A stretch of 64,000 nt of DNA. It comes from Lachnospiraceae bacterium NC2004. Its GTDB lineage: Bacteria > Bacillota > Clostridia > Lachnospirales > Lachnospiraceae. The stretch lies in the NCBI GenBank assembly GCA_000621905.1, contig JHXB01000012.1, positions 37,380 to 101,379 on the forward strand, given 5' to 3'. The position numbers and the translations under genes are program-made. How positions within the stretch are numbered: position 1 is the stretch's first letter; each line of letters starts with the position of its first letter. The notes beneath the pieces are model-generated. The model was given only the letters and a program-made list of their open reading frames with translations, was not told the DNA's origin and ran no database searches. Shown piece by piece: positions 28,169-36,563 of this stretch.

Positions 28169-30802
28169 ATGGCAAAATGGGTATATACCTTCAAAGAAGG
28201 TAACATGACCATGCGTAACTTGCTTGGTGGTAAAGGTGCTAACCTTGCAGAGATGACTGAGATCGGTCTTCCTGTACCACAGGGATTCACTGTAACTACT
28301 GAGGCTTGTACACAGTACTACGAGGATGATCGTAAGATCAATGATGAGATCATGGGTCAGATCATGGAAGGTGTTAAATGGATGGAGAACGAGAACGGTA
28401 AGCAGTTCGGTTCTAAGGAGAATCCACTTCTTGTTTCTGTTCGTTCAGGAGCTAGAGCTTCAATGCCTGGTATGATGGACACAATTCTTAACCTTGGTCT
28501 TAATGATGAGGTTGTTGCAGCTATGATAGCTGGTAACCCAGATCCTACATTTGAGAGATTCGTATATGATTCATATCGTCGTTTCATCCAGATGTTCTCT
28601 GACGTAGTTATGGAGGTTGGTAAGAAGTATTTCGAGCAGCTTATCGACGAGATGAAAGAGAAGAAGGGTGTTAAGTTCGACGTAGAGCTTACTGCTGCAG
28701 ATCTTAAAGAGCTTGCAGAGCAGTTCAAGGCAGAGTACAAGAAGCAGTTAGGCGAGGATTTCCCTTCAGACCCTGTTACTCAGCTTAAGCTCGCTGTAGA
28801 GGCTGTGTTTAGATCATGGGATAACCCACGTGCAAACGTATATCGTCGTGATAACGATATCCCTTACAGCTGGGGAACAGCTGTTAACGTAATGCCTATG
28901 GTATTCGGTAACTTAAATGACGAGTCTGGTACAGGTGTTGCATTTACTCGTGACCCTGCAACTGGTGAGAACAAGCTCATGGGTGAGTTCCTTAAGAACG
29001 CTCAGGGTGAGGACGTTGTTGCTGGTGTTCGTACACCAATGCCTATCGCTCAGATGGAGCAGGAGTTCCCAGAGGCTTATGCAGAGTTCATTAAGGTATG
29101 TGATATCTTAGAGAACCACTATCATGATATGCAGGATATGGAGTTCACCGTAGAGAACAAGAAGCTTTACATGCTTCAGTGTCGTAACGGTAAGAGAACC
29201 GCTCCTGCTGCATTAAAGATCGCTGTAGATCTTGTTAAAGAAGGACATAAGACAGAGGAAGAGGCTGTTGCGATGATCGATCCTCGTAACCTTGATACTC
29301 TTCTTCATCCACAGTTTGATGCAGCTGCACTTAAGGCTGCTACACCACTTGGCAAGGGACTTGGAGCTTCTCCTGGTGCTGCTTGTGGTAAGTGTGTATT
29401 TACTGCTGACGATGCTGTTGAGTGGAAGGCTCGTGGCGAGAAGGTTGTTCTTGTTCGCCTTGAGACATCACCTGAGGATATCACAGGTATGAAGTCTGCT
29501 CAGGGTATCTTGACCGTTCGTGGTGGTATGACTTCACATGCTGCCGTTGTTGCTCGTGGTATGGGTACATGCTGTGTATCTGGTTGTGGCGACATCAACA
29601 TGGACGAGGAGAACAAGCAGTTTACTCTTGCAGGTAAGACATTTAAAGAGGGAGATTACATCTCAATCGATGGTTCTACCGGTAACATTTACGAAGGCGA
29701 GATTGCAACTGTAGATGCAACTATCGCTGGTGAGTTTGGTCAGATTATGGAGTGGGCTGACAAGTACAGAACTCTTAAGGTTCGTACCAATGCTGATACT
29801 CCTGCTGATGCTAAGAAGGCTCGTGAGCTTGGTGCTGAGGGTATCGGTCTTTGCCGTACTGAGCACATGTTCTTCGAGGAGGACAGAATTGCAGCATTCA
29901 GAGAGATGATCTGTGCTGATACTGTTGAGGCTAGAGAGAAGGCTCTTGATAAGATTCTTCCATTCCAGCAGAGCGATTTCAAGGCTCTTTATGAGGCACT
30001 TGAGGGTAACCCTGTTACCATTCGTTTCCTTGATCCACCTCTTCATGAGTTCGTTCCTCACGAGGAAGCTGAGCAGCAGAAGCTTGCTTCTGACCTTGGT
30101 AAGTCAATCGACGAGGTTAAGGCTATCGTTGAGAGCCTTAAGGAGTTCAACCCTATGATGGGTCACAGAGGATGTCGTCTTGCTGTAACATATCCTGAGA
30201 TTGCTAAGATGCAGACTAAGGCTGTTATCCGTGCTGCAATCGAGGTTCAGAAAGAGCATTCAGATTGGACAGTTAAGCCAGAGATTATGATCCCACTTGT
30301 ATGTGAGGTTAAAGAGCTTAAGTTCGTTAAGAAGGTAGTAGTTGAGACTGCTGATGCAGAGATCGCTGCTGCAGGTGTTAACCTTGAGTATGAGGTTGGT
30401 ACTATGATCGAGATTCCTCGTGCAGCTCTTACTGCTGACGAGATCGCTAAGGAAGCTGATTTCTTCTGCTTCGGTACTAATGACCTTACTCAGATGACAT
30501 TTGGATTCTCACGTGACGATGCTGGTAAGTTCTTAGATGCTTACTATGATACTAAGATCTTCGAGAACGATCCATTTGCTAAGTTAGATCAGACTGGTGT
30601 TGGTAAGCTTATGGAGACATCTATCAAGCTTGGTAAGCCAGTTAATCCTAACCTTCACATCGGTATCTGTGGTGAGCACGGTGGAGATCCTTCATCAGTT
30701 GAGTTCTGCCATAAGATCGGTCTTGATTATGTATCATGTTCTCCATTCAGAGTACCTGTTGCTAGATTAGCTGCAGCACAGGCTGCAATTGCCTCAAAGT
30801 AA
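28169..30802 (+). CDS. ppdK: Pyruvate, phosphate dikinase
   Basis: Interconverts ATP + pyruvate + phosphate with AMP + PEP + PPi; in anaerobes it often works glycolytically. The 877 residues are full length. The N-terminal nucleotide-binding domain begins KWVYTFKEGNMTMRNLLGGKGANLAEM; the phosphohistidine loop is GGMTSHAAVVARGMGTCCVSG (catalytic His about 455); the C-terminal TIM barrel has GIGLCRTEHMFF, IRFLDPPLHEF, GTMIEIPRAA, FFCFGTNDLTQMTFGFSRDD and HIGICGEHGGDP. Codons are strongly biased compared with neighbours, as expected for a highly expressed gene. TTAGGAGGTAACTAGATA precedes the ATG. It is the last clearly chromosomal gene before the mobile element. Confidence 0.98.
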   Translation: MAKWVYTFKEGNMTMRNLLGGKGANLAEMTEIGLPVPQGFTVTTEACTQYYEDDRKINDEIMGQIMEGVKWMENENGKQFGSKENPLLVSVRSGARASMPGMMDTILNLGLNDEVVAAMIAGNPDPTFERFVYDSYRRFIQMFSDVVMEVGKKYFEQLIDEMKEKKGVKFDVELTAADLKELAEQFKAEYKKQLGEDFPSDPVTQLKLAVEAVFRSWDNPRANVYRRDNDIPYSWGTAVNVMPMVFGNLNDESGTGVAFTRDPATGENKLMGEFLKNAQGEDVVAGVRTPMPIAQMEQEFPEAYAEFIKVCDILENHYHDMQDMEFTVENKKLYMLQCRNGKRTAPAALKIAVDLVKEGHKTEEEAVAMIDPRNLDTLLHPQFDAAALKAATPLGKGLGASPGAACGKCVFTADDAVEWKARGEKVVLVRLETSPEDITGMKSAQGILTVRGGMTSHAAVVARGMGTCCVSGCGDINMDEENKQFTLAGKTFKEGDYISIDGSTGNIYEGEIATVDATIAGEFGQIMEWADKYRTLKVRTNADTPADAKKARELGAEGIGLCRTEHMFFEEDRIAAFREMICADTVEAREKALDKILPFQQSDFKALYEALEGNPVTIRFLDPPLHEFVPHEEAEQQKLASDLGKSIDEVKAIVESLKEFNPMMGHRGCRLAVTYPEIAKMQTKAVIRAAIEVQKEHSDWTVKPEIMIPLVCEVKELKFVKKVVVETADAEIAAAGVNLEYEVGTMIEIPRAALTADEIAKEADFFCFGTNDLTQMTFGFSRDDAGKFLDAYYDTKIFENDPFAKLDQTGVGKLMETSIKLGKPVNPNLHIGICGEHGGDPSSVEFCHKIGLDYVSCSPFRVPVARLAAAQAAIASK

Positions 30803-30953
30803 GGAAGCCTGATAAAAAATATCTGTACTTATTAAGCTTTATCGTAGACGAAGATCTTTGTCGGAAAACCCTCAAAGACCTAGGAATTACGGTGGTTTTG
30901 AGAAAGTACGAAGATATGACAGTTGACATTTATATTTAAATGAAATCCTGAAA

Positions 30954-31002
30954 GGGATCGAATAATTTGACGATTATGTTAAGTTATTCGGTCCCTTTTT
31001 TT
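30954..31002 (+). terminator. Intrinsic terminator after ppdK
   Basis: GGGATCGAATAA (30954-30965) pairs with TTATTCGGTCCC (30985-30996) and is followed by a run of T. The 150 bases between ppdK and this hairpin hold no gene; they include a small AAAACC/GGTTTT hairpin around 30877-30900. Confidence 0.85.
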
Positions 31003-31027
31003 GTGTTTTTGGAGGAAAATAAAAAAA

Positions 31028-31056
31028 TTGAATTTTTTCTCCTATCAAAGTACAAT
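31028..31056 (+). promoter_or_regulatory. Candidate promoter at the left end of the element
   Basis: TTGAAT (31028-31033), 17 bases, TACAAT (31051-31056). It overlaps an AT-rich inverted repeat (AAAAAATT / AATTTTTT around 31022-31039). About 80 bases of untranslated leader would precede the first small gene. Confidence 0.5.
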
Positions 31057-31139
31057 GCTCTATCAATAAAGAGAAACATCCCGAAAAGCTAGTGTTTATG
31101 CGGGTTTGAAGGTGGTAGAAAGAAAGGAGTGCTTAAGAG

Positions 31140-31328
31140 ATGCTTAAGGTGAGGGTGCAAGGAACAAGGAATGATATTCGCTGGTTTTTGAAAATCCTTG
31201 AAAAAGACGATAGATTCGATGTTTTAGACACATCGGACATCATGTCTATCAAGACTTCTAATAGATTTAAGCGAGTTTATACCAATATCTATCGGAAGCA
31301 GACCAGTACAGTTCATAAGGGTAAGTAA
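31140..31328 (+). CDS. Small conserved element protein, DUF3970-like
   Basis: A 62-residue basic protein, MLKVRVQGTRNDIRWFLKIL at the start and FKRVYTNIYRKQ near the end, predicted as beta-alpha-beta-beta. It resembles the small DUF3970-type proteins carried just ahead of parA in related elements; this is recognition from memory, not a search. AAAGGAGTGCTTAAGAG precedes the ATG. The function is unknown. About 110 bases separate it from parA, with two inverted repeats (31340-31356 and 31390-31406). Confidence 0.65.
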   Translation: MLKVRVQGTRNDIRWFLKILEKDDRFDVLDTSDIMSIKTSNRFKRVYTNIYRKQTSTVHKGK

Positions 31329-31389
31329 ATCTCTATCATTGCTCAAGGTATGAGCAGGTAGTAGATATATATTTCAATTAAATAATGCG

Positions 31390-31406
31390 TACATTTATGA
31401 AATGTA
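31390..31406 (+). promoter_or_regulatory. Palindrome upstream of parA, candidate operator
   Basis: TACATTT and AAATGTA form a perfect inverted repeat around ATG. A second short one, TGCTCA / TGAGCA, lies at 31340-31356. Partition operons are commonly autorepressed at such sites; the role here is inferred from position. Confidence 0.45.
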
Positions 31407-31437
31407 TGTATCACAGCGGAAAGCGAGGTAAATGTCA

Positions 31438-32220
31438 ATGTGTAAAGTAATTGCAGTAAGTAACCAAAAAGGTGGAACAGCCAAAAGTACGAGTTCAGTC
31501 AATCTTGGGATTGGACTTGCAAGAGAGGGAAAGAGAGTTCTTCTGATTGATTGTGACAGTCAGGGCTCGATGTCAGCAAGCCTTGGTGTGAGAGAACCGG
31601 ATGCTCTTGATATAGCTCTTCCTACAATCATCGGTAAGATTATCAATGATGAAGAGTTTGATTGTCGCGAGGGAATCATACATCACGAAGAAGGTGTTGA
31701 TCTGATGCCTTGTAATATCGAACTTGCGGCATTGGAACAGACACTTATCAATGTAATGCGTAGGGAATATGTCCTTAAGCAGTATATAGATATGATTTCA
31801 GAAGATTACGACTATATTATTCTGGACTGCATGCCAAGTCTTGGTATGGTAACAATCAATGCCTTAACAGCTGCTGATTCGGTTCTTATACCATGTCAGC
31901 CATCATATCTGCCTATAGTGGGCTTGGAACAGCTTATTGTAACTATTGGAAAGGTTAGGAAGTATCTTAATCAGGAACTTAAGATTGAGGGAGTTCTGTT
32001 TACTATCGTTGATGGGAGAACGAACTTCTCCAAGGATATAATGAAGCTTCTTAAAGAGAGCTATGGAGAAAGCTTACATTTCTTTAAGGAAGGTATTCCT
32101 AAGTCGGTCAGAGCAGAGGAGATTGCTGCAGAAGGTATAAGTATCTATAAACATGATCCAAAGGGCAAGGTTGCTCTTGCGTATAAAAGCTTAGTAAAGG
32201 AGGTGCTTGCTAATGAGTAG
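31438..32220 (+). CDS. parA: ParA-family partition ATPase
   Basis: A Walker-type ATPase for segregation of the element, 260 residues. The deviant Walker A is SNQKGGTAKSTSSVNLGIGL (signature Lys before the GG-T-x-K-S), then LLIDCDSQGSMSASLG and Walker B DYDYIILDCMPSLG. It lacks the N-terminal DNA-binding extension of P1-type ParA, so it is the Soj-like class. Two ATGs (31432 and 31438) compete. I prefer 31438 because the GAGG at 31424 is too close to 31432 and related proteins begin MCK-I-A. It overlaps parB by 8 bases, giving translational coupling. Confidence 0.92.
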   Translation: MCKVIAVSNQKGGTAKSTSSVNLGIGLAREGKRVLLIDCDSQGSMSASLGVREPDALDIALPTIIGKIINDEEFDCREGIIHHEEGVDLMPCNIELAALEQTLINVMRREYVLKQYIDMISEDYDYIILDCMPSLGMVTINALTAADSVLIPCQPSYLPIVGLEQLIVTIGKVRKYLNQELKIEGVLFTIVDGRTNFSKDIMKLLKESYGESLHFFKEGIPKSVRAEEIAAEGISIYKHDPKGKVALAYKSLVKEVLANE

Positions 32221-33271
32221 AGACAGTGCATCAAAGATTCATATTAAAGCGTTTAATGATTTATTCGGTGGAGAAGAACCTGAGAGCGTTAGTTCAGGAG
32301 AATTGCTTAAGGATGCGGTAGAGATACCTTTAGACGAGCTTCATCCTTTTAAGAATCATCCATTTATAGTAAGAGATGATGATAAGCTTCAGGAAATGGT
32401 TGAGAGTATCAAGAATGTCGGTATTCTTAATCCCGGGATTGTAAGAAAGGATCCTAACGGTGGATATGAGATTATATCAGGGCATACCAGAAAAGAGGCA
32501 GCTCTAAGGGTGGGGCTTACTACTATGCCGGTTATAATAAGAGATTATGACGATGATTTGGCAACTATTGCAATGGTTGATTCCAATCTTCAGCGCGAAG
32601 AGATAAAGATTAGTGAAAAAGCCAAAGCGTATGCCATGAAATACGAAGCTATGAAACACCAGGGAAGCAATGGTGGATTAACTCTTAAAGCTATGAGTGA
32701 GGAGACAGGAGAAGGATATAAATCCATTCAGAGGCTTGTTAAGCTATCTTCTTTGTCTGATGAGCTACTTAAAATGATAGATGATAAGAAGCTTGGCGTT
32801 AGACATGGAGTTGATTTATCGGAGTTAAGCAGTGAAGAGCAAAGAATAGTCTATCAAGTGCTTAGTGATAATGAAATAAAGATGTCAATGAATCAGGCAT
32901 CAGACATAAAAGAAGCAGGTAAATCAGGAACTTTAGATGAAGAAACTGTAAAGAGGATTCTTGAATCTAAAGAAATGAATAGTGAAAAAAAGCAAACTGC
33001 TCGTATCAAATCAAAAGGAATCACAGCTGATGATATATATAAGTATTTTGCCGATACCGGAACACTGACTTTTAACAATGATCATGATTGCTATGGTATA
33101 AAGCGTGACGGAGAGTGGTTTAATGAATCGCTTAATTGTGGTGATTACGTCAGCATTTTCATAAAGGGAAGATGGATTTATACCAGGATAGATAAGAATG
33201 ATGAGGGTTGGTGGTACTTGGCTGAAACCGATATTGTCGGAACCCTTGATAATATTATTGTCAAATGCTAG
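32213..33271 (+). CDS. parB: ParB-family partition protein with a C-terminal DUF5348-like domain
   Basis: Centromere-binding partner of ParA, 352 residues. The ParB N-terminal domain (about 37-130) has IPLDELHPFKNHPF, NPGIVRKDPNGGYEIISGHTRKEAALRVG and QREEIKISEKAKAYAMKYEA. The central helix-turn-helix region (about 145-215) has SEETGEGYKSIQRLVKLSSL. From about 268 a separate domain follows (KGITADDIYKYFADTG, then YVSIFIKGRWIYTRIDKND and GWWYLAETD). It resembles the stand-alone DUF5348 proteins of related elements. ATG 32213 follows AAAGGAGGTGCTTGC; the TTG at 32207 is inside that signal. The fusion is unusual and is discussed in the findings. Confidence 0.88.
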   Translation: MSRDSASKIHIKAFNDLFGGEEPESVSSGELLKDAVEIPLDELHPFKNHPFIVRDDDKLQEMVESIKNVGILNPGIVRKDPNGGYEIISGHTRKEAALRVGLTTMPVIIRDYDDDLATIAMVDSNLQREEIKISEKAKAYAMKYEAMKHQGSNGGLTLKAMSEETGEGYKSIQRLVKLSSLSDELLKMIDDKKLGVRHGVDLSELSSEEQRIVYQVLSDNEIKMSMNQASDIKEAGKSGTLDEETVKRILESKEMNSEKKQTARIKSKGITADDIYKYFADTGTLTFNNDHDCYGIKRDGEWFNESLNCGDYVSIFIKGRWIYTRIDKNDEGWWYLAETDIVGTLDNIIVKC

Positions 33272-33281
33272 GAGGTGCGCA

Positions 33282-33779
33282 ATGGATAGAATCTATTATG
33301 CGAGAATTCCGACTCTTACGAGCCTTTCTTGTGGGGCGAGAATAGCATTTGCAAGACAGTTTAGAGGTATGACGCAGCAGAAGCTTGGTGAGGCAATCGG
33401 ACTTAAGAGTGATAAGGTCAGAAATAGAGTTTGCCGCTATGAGAAGGGTGGAAGAGTTCCTAAAACAGACAGATTAGAGAGGATTGCCGAAGTACTTGGT
33501 GTTTCAGAGGGAATGCTTAGAAACTATGATTTCAGAGAACCTACCGATTTTGTTTATGAAGCTTTATGGATAGAGGAAATGTTTCCGGCTATGAATATTA
33601 CTCTTCATAAGGGCACATCACTTGAATATGAGACATGTGAATGCTTTATTCCTTTTTATAAGGAGTGGAGAAGGATGCAGATAAGTTTACAGGAAGGTAA
33701 GATAACAAAACGCGATTATATCGAATGGAAACTAACATATGTAGCGCAAAAGAAAGGGGGAATGTCTGATGGCGAATAA
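33282..33779 (+). CDS. XRE-family helix-turn-helix regulator upstream of the initiator gene
   Basis: A 165-residue protein. The HTH covers about 18-72: LSCGARIAFARQFRGMTQQ, KLGEAIGL, then RYEKGGRVPKTDRLERIAEVLGVS. The C-terminal 90 residues (YEALWIEEMFPAMNITLHKG, CECFIPFYKEWRRMQISLQEGKITKRDYIEWK) are not a known domain to me but recur in this position in related elements as I recall. ATG 33282 follows GGAGGTGCGCA; an in-frame ATG at 33198 inside parB is rejected. It overlaps the initiator gene by 11 bases, so it probably controls or is co-expressed with replication genes. Confidence 0.88.
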   Translation: MDRIYYARIPTLTSLSCGARIAFARQFRGMTQQKLGEAIGLKSDKVRNRVCRYEKGGRVPKTDRLERIAEVLGVSEGMLRNYDFREPTDFVYEALWIEEMFPAMNITLHKGTSLEYETCECFIPFYKEWRRMQISLQEGKITKRDYIEWKLTYVAQKKGGMSDGE

Positions 33780-35118
33780 TGCTGGCACGATTAATCTTGA
33801 TTACTTTTACGGTATTCAGTCAGAGATGTTCTCTTTCCTAAGGATACCGAAGATTCTTATTAAGGATGGCAGATTTGAGCATATGTCAAACGAAGCAAAG
33901 ATGCTGTTTGGACTACTGCTTGACAGAATGTCATTATCGATGAAGAATCGTTGGTTTGATGATGAGGACAGGGTATATATCATTTACACCAAGGATGAGA
34001 TTATGATTGACCTTTGCATTGGATCCGAGAAATGTGCCAAGCTTCTTAAGGAGCTTGAAACCTTTGGGCTGATTGAGCGTAAAAGAGTAGGCCTGTCTAA
34101 ACCCAATATTATATATGTCAAGAATTTTGCAACTTTGATTGATGACGGCAATGAGCAACCTAAAGAGATAGAAAAGAAGATCAGGGAAAGAAAAGATAAG
34201 GCTAATAATGAGAAAAATCAGCAGAATGATGGTGGCGAGACACAAGAAAAAAGTGCCTCAAACCCAGTAAACATAACTGAAGTTCGAAAATCGAACTTCA
34301 AGAAATTCGGAAATCGAACTTCAAGAAGTTCGGAAATCGAACTTCAAGAGATTCGAAAATCGAACTTCAAGGAGTTCGAAAATCGAACTTCAAGAGATTC
34401 GGAAATCGAACTTCAAGAAGTTCGAAAATCGAACTCTAATAATACTAATATTAATAATACTGATTATAGTAATACTGATATTAGTGATACTGATTCACTC
34501 ACTCATTCACTCACTCAATATGAGGATGATATGACTGAGCGAGAGAGTGAGGGAGATGATATTTATACAATCATCGATAAAGGAGAGATGTATCAGCGGA
34601 AACTTGCTGAGCAGGCAATCATGCTTCAAGACTATAAAGCAGGTAAGATCAGAGAAAGACCGCAGTTTGATTATCATTTGACATTTGAAAACGGCGATAA
34701 TATTCAACTGATCACATACCGGCTGTTTGAGGAATCAAGGAAGAAGTATGGCTGGAGCCAGACTCAGGCTATCAATATTGCAAAGAAACTCTTTGAAGTC
34801 AGGTTGGAAACCGTAATGTTAAAGGCTACTAAGAGCATTGATTATTACGAGGATACCTTAGCTGATATGCTTATCAGCTATATGGCTGAGGTTGTGGGGC
34901 TTAACGAGAGCCTAGTTATTAAGGGAACTACATTGTCCCCTGAATATATGGGTAATAAGTTCTTTGAGATTGGAGGCGAAGAGTTTGGGCATCTGATCAG
35001 GACTCTTAGAGATATGAGCCCGGGTGCAAAGAATAAAAAGAATTATTATATTGCTTGCTTGTTAAATGCCAAGGATCACATGGTTGCAACGACATACGAA
35101 GACTTAAAAACAATATAA
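33769..35118 (+). CDS. repA: Replication initiator protein, RepA_N family
   Basis: Plasmid-type initiator, 449 residues, implying that the excised element can replicate. The N-terminal DNA-binding winged-helix region (about 1-125) has FYGIQSEMFSFLRIPKILI, NEAKMLFGLLLDRMSLS and KLLKELETFGLIERKR. A charged linker follows. Residues about 171-222 are two and a bit copies of a 23-residue repeat (RKSNFK.F.NRTSR.SEIELQE), encoded by a 23-bp DNA repeat. Then comes an Asn/Thr/Asp tract, and a C-terminal domain (about 260-449) with DGDNIQLITYRLFEESRKKYG. The C-terminal part is often host-specific in this family. AAAGGGGGAATGTCTG precedes the ATG. Confidence 0.9.
   Translation: MANNAGTINLDYFYGIQSEMFSFLRIPKILIKDGRFEHMSNEAKMLFGLLLDRMSLSMKNRWFDDEDRVYIIYTKDEIMIDLCIGSEKCAKLLKELETFGLIERKRVGLSKPNIIYVKNFATLIDDGNEQPKEIEKKIRERKDKANNEKNQQNDGGETQEKSASNPVNITEVRKSNFKKFGNRTSRSSEIELQEIRKSNFKEFENRTSRDSEIELQEVRKSNSNNTNINNTDYSNTDISDTDSLTHSLTQYEDDMTERESEGDDIYTIIDKGEMYQRKLAEQAIMLQDYKAGKIRERPQFDYHLTFENGDNIQLITYRLFEESRKKYGWSQTQAINIAKKLFEVRLETVMLKATKSIDYYEDTLADMLISYMAEVVGLNESLVIKGTTLSPEYMGNKFFEIGGEEFGHLIRTLRDMSPGAKNKKNYYIACLLNAKDHMVATTYEDLKTI
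34282..34436 (+). repeat. Six-plus copies of a 23-bp iteron inside repA
   Basis: Units start at 34282, 34305, 34328, 34351, 34374 and 34397, with a partial seventh at 34420. Each contains TTCG(A/G)AAATCGAAC, a palindromic core (TTCGA / TCGAA), followed by TTCAAGAA-like spacer. The period of 23 is not a multiple of three, so the array is read in all three frames in turn and the protein repeats every 69 bp. This matches the known RepA_N plasmid design in which the initiator binds repeats within its own gene. Confidence 0.93.
34435..34520 (+). other. AT-rich tract beside the iterons, candidate unwinding region of the origin
   Basis: Immediately after the iterons the sequence becomes AT-rich with AATACT/ATTAAT/GATATTAGTGATACTGATT repeats, then a CACTCACTCATTCACTCACTC run to 34517. 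The protein here is only Asn/Thr/Asp/Ser. An AT-rich segment beside iterons is the usual layout of an origin of replication. The exact limits are not known. Confidence 0.6.
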
Positions 35119-35137
35119 ATGCGAAAGGAGAAAAAAG

Positions 35138-35473
35138 ATGAACAAGATAACACTTATGGGGTATCTTTCAAAGATGCCTGAGCTACACAAAACAAACGGA
35201 GATAAGCAGACAGTAATCACAAGGTTTGATCTGGCTGTTAATCGCAAAGGAAAATCTAAGGAGAACAGTGAGTGTGACTTCTTTCATTGCACCTCGTTTG
35301 GTAAGACGGCGGAGTTTATCGAGAAGTATTTCGATAAGGGCTCTAAGATGCTTCTTACCGGAAGGGTTGAGAATAACAATTACACGAACAAGAATGGCGA
35401 AAAGGTATATGGCTATCAGGTAGTTGTTGAGGAAGTTGAATTTGCCGGATCTAAGGAAAATGCTGATGAGTAA
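35138..35473 (+). CDS. ssb: Single-stranded DNA-binding protein
   Basis: OB-fold SSB of 111 residues, shorter than chromosomal SSB because it lacks the long Gly/Gln linker and acidic C-terminal tip (it ends GSKENADE). Blocks are NKITLMGYLSKMPELHKTN, ITRFDLAVNR, CDFFHCTSFGKTAEFIEKYF, KGSKMLLTGRVENNNYTNKN and YQVVVEEVEF. It probably coats the transferred strand or supports replication of the element. GAAAGGAGAAAAAAG precedes the ATG. The next gene starts within its last codons. Confidence 0.95.
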   Translation: MNKITLMGYLSKMPELHKTNGDKQTVITRFDLAVNRKGKSKENSECDFFHCTSFGKTAEFIEKYFDKGSKMLLTGRVENNNYTNKNGEKVYGYQVVVEEVEFAGSKENADE

Positions 35474-35690
35474 CATAAGGCAGCTAAGATTTACTTTGAA
35501 TCTTGATAAGCGTGAGGATAAAGAGCTGTATGATATCTTGAAAAAGCAGAAGAACATGAGCCTTTATTTCAGAAATGCTATTAATTACTATCACGATTCA
35601 AAGGGTATTACCAAGAGCGATTTGGCAAGAATGGAAGAAAGGATTATAAACGAGATAAATAATGTATCAGATACCAAGAATCTGATATAA
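35466..35690 (+). CDS. Small hypothetical element protein, possible ribbon-helix-helix
   Basis: A 74-residue protein starting MSNIRQLRFTLNLDKREDKE. The opening strand followed by two charged helices, with KNMSLYFRNAINYY in the middle, would fit a ribbon-helix-helix DNA-binding protein such as a ParR-like or accessory partition factor, but no family is certain. ATG 35466 overlaps the ssb stop region by 8 bases, implying coupled translation. The track-like upstream extension to 35424 is within ssb and is rejected. A perfect palindrome follows 15 bases after its stop. Confidence 0.65.
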   Translation: MSNIRQLRFTLNLDKREDKELYDILKKQKNMSLYFRNAINYYHDSKGITKSDLARMEERIINEINNVSDTKNLI

Positions 35691-35704
35691 TGATACTTAA
35701 GGTG

Positions 35705-35729
35705 ACTTCTGGACCATTGGTCCAGAAGT
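35705..35729 (+). repeat. TTCTGGACCA palindrome, copy 1 (perfect)
   Basis: ACTTCTGGACCA and its exact reverse complement flank a single central base, giving 12-base arms. It lies between the small gene ending at 35690 and the CAP gene. First of at least eight related sites in the element. Confidence 0.9.
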
Positions 35730-35774
35730 TAGAGAGACTAATACGAATAGGATTCAGAAAGGAAGGGATCCCTT

Positions 35775-36551
35775 ATGAGAAAATATACGAGAGTAGCAAT
35801 GCTTATAATTGCATTTATGATGATTATGACGATGCCTAAAGTTGCTGTGGCTAAGGCTTCAAGCAAGAAGATTGCGACAGGTAAGAAAGCCTTAAAGCAG
35901 ATTAACTCTTATCGAAAGAAAGCAGGAGTTGATAAACTTGAATGGTCAGATGAACTTTATGAAGCTTGTATTTACAGACTAAAGACCAGTGGGTATGACA
36001 AGCATGAGAATGTGATAAGAGACTTAAAAGCATACTTCGGTGGCTTGTATTATACTATTGACGGTGAAGAGGCTTCGGGATTCGGAGAGAATCTTACAAG
36101 AGGTCAGAACAATATGAAAGCAGCTGTAAGAGCATGGAGAAAGAGTGAAGGTCATTATCGAAATATGATCTCGAAGGATTATAAATGTTGTGCGGTTGCT
36201 AAGTATAAGAATATGTATATAACGTTGTTTTCAACGGCTAGCAAAGCCAAGATAAAGGCTTTAAAATCAGGCGCGGATAATAATAAGACTGCTATTGTTA
36301 ATGTGAAAATAAAATCAGGAGAGACCGGAGAATATGAGGCTTCCGGTAACATAGTAATCTATGATACTGAAGATAAATGGAATCTTACAAATACTGCAAG
36401 GATAAAAGATTCGTCCGGTGTTGACTTTAAGCTGACTGTCGGACACACTTATGTTGTATATTGTCCGAAGATAATAGCTGGTGACAATAAAGTAAGAAGA
36501 GTTGAATTCACTGTCACGGCTGATGGAAACAGAATAGAGTTAGTCAGATGA
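35775..36551 (+). CDS. Secreted CAP (SCP/PR1)-domain protein
   Basis: A 258-residue exported protein. It has a signal peptide (about 1-26, ending KVAVAKA). A CAP domain (about 34-160) follows with ALKQINSYRKKAGVDKLEWSDELYEACIYRL, GFGENLTRGQNN, AVRAWRKSEGHYRNMI and CCAVAKYKNMYITLF. The remaining 95 residues form a second, beta-rich part (KTAIVNVKIKSGETGEYEAS, FTVTADGNRIEL). CAP proteins bind ligands or act on surfaces; the function here is unknown. AAAGGAAGGGATCCCTT precedes the ATG. In the element it begins the surface module ahead of the SpaA adhesin. Confidence 0.9.
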   Translation: MRKYTRVAMLIIAFMMIMTMPKVAVAKASSKKIATGKKALKQINSYRKKAGVDKLEWSDELYEACIYRLKTSGYDKHENVIRDLKAYFGGLYYTIDGEEASGFGENLTRGQNNMKAAVRAWRKSEGHYRNMISKDYKCCAVAKYKNMYITLFSTASKAKIKALKSGADNNKTAIVNVKIKSGETGEYEASGNIVIYDTEDKWNLTNTARIKDSSGVDFKLTVGHTYVVYCPKIIAGDNKVRRVEFTVTADGNRIELVR

Positions 36552-36563
36552 GTGAAGTGGTCG

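Noticed and set aside
34282..34436. CRISPR array
   Set aside because: The 23-bp units follow each other with no unique spacers and lie inside an open reading frame.
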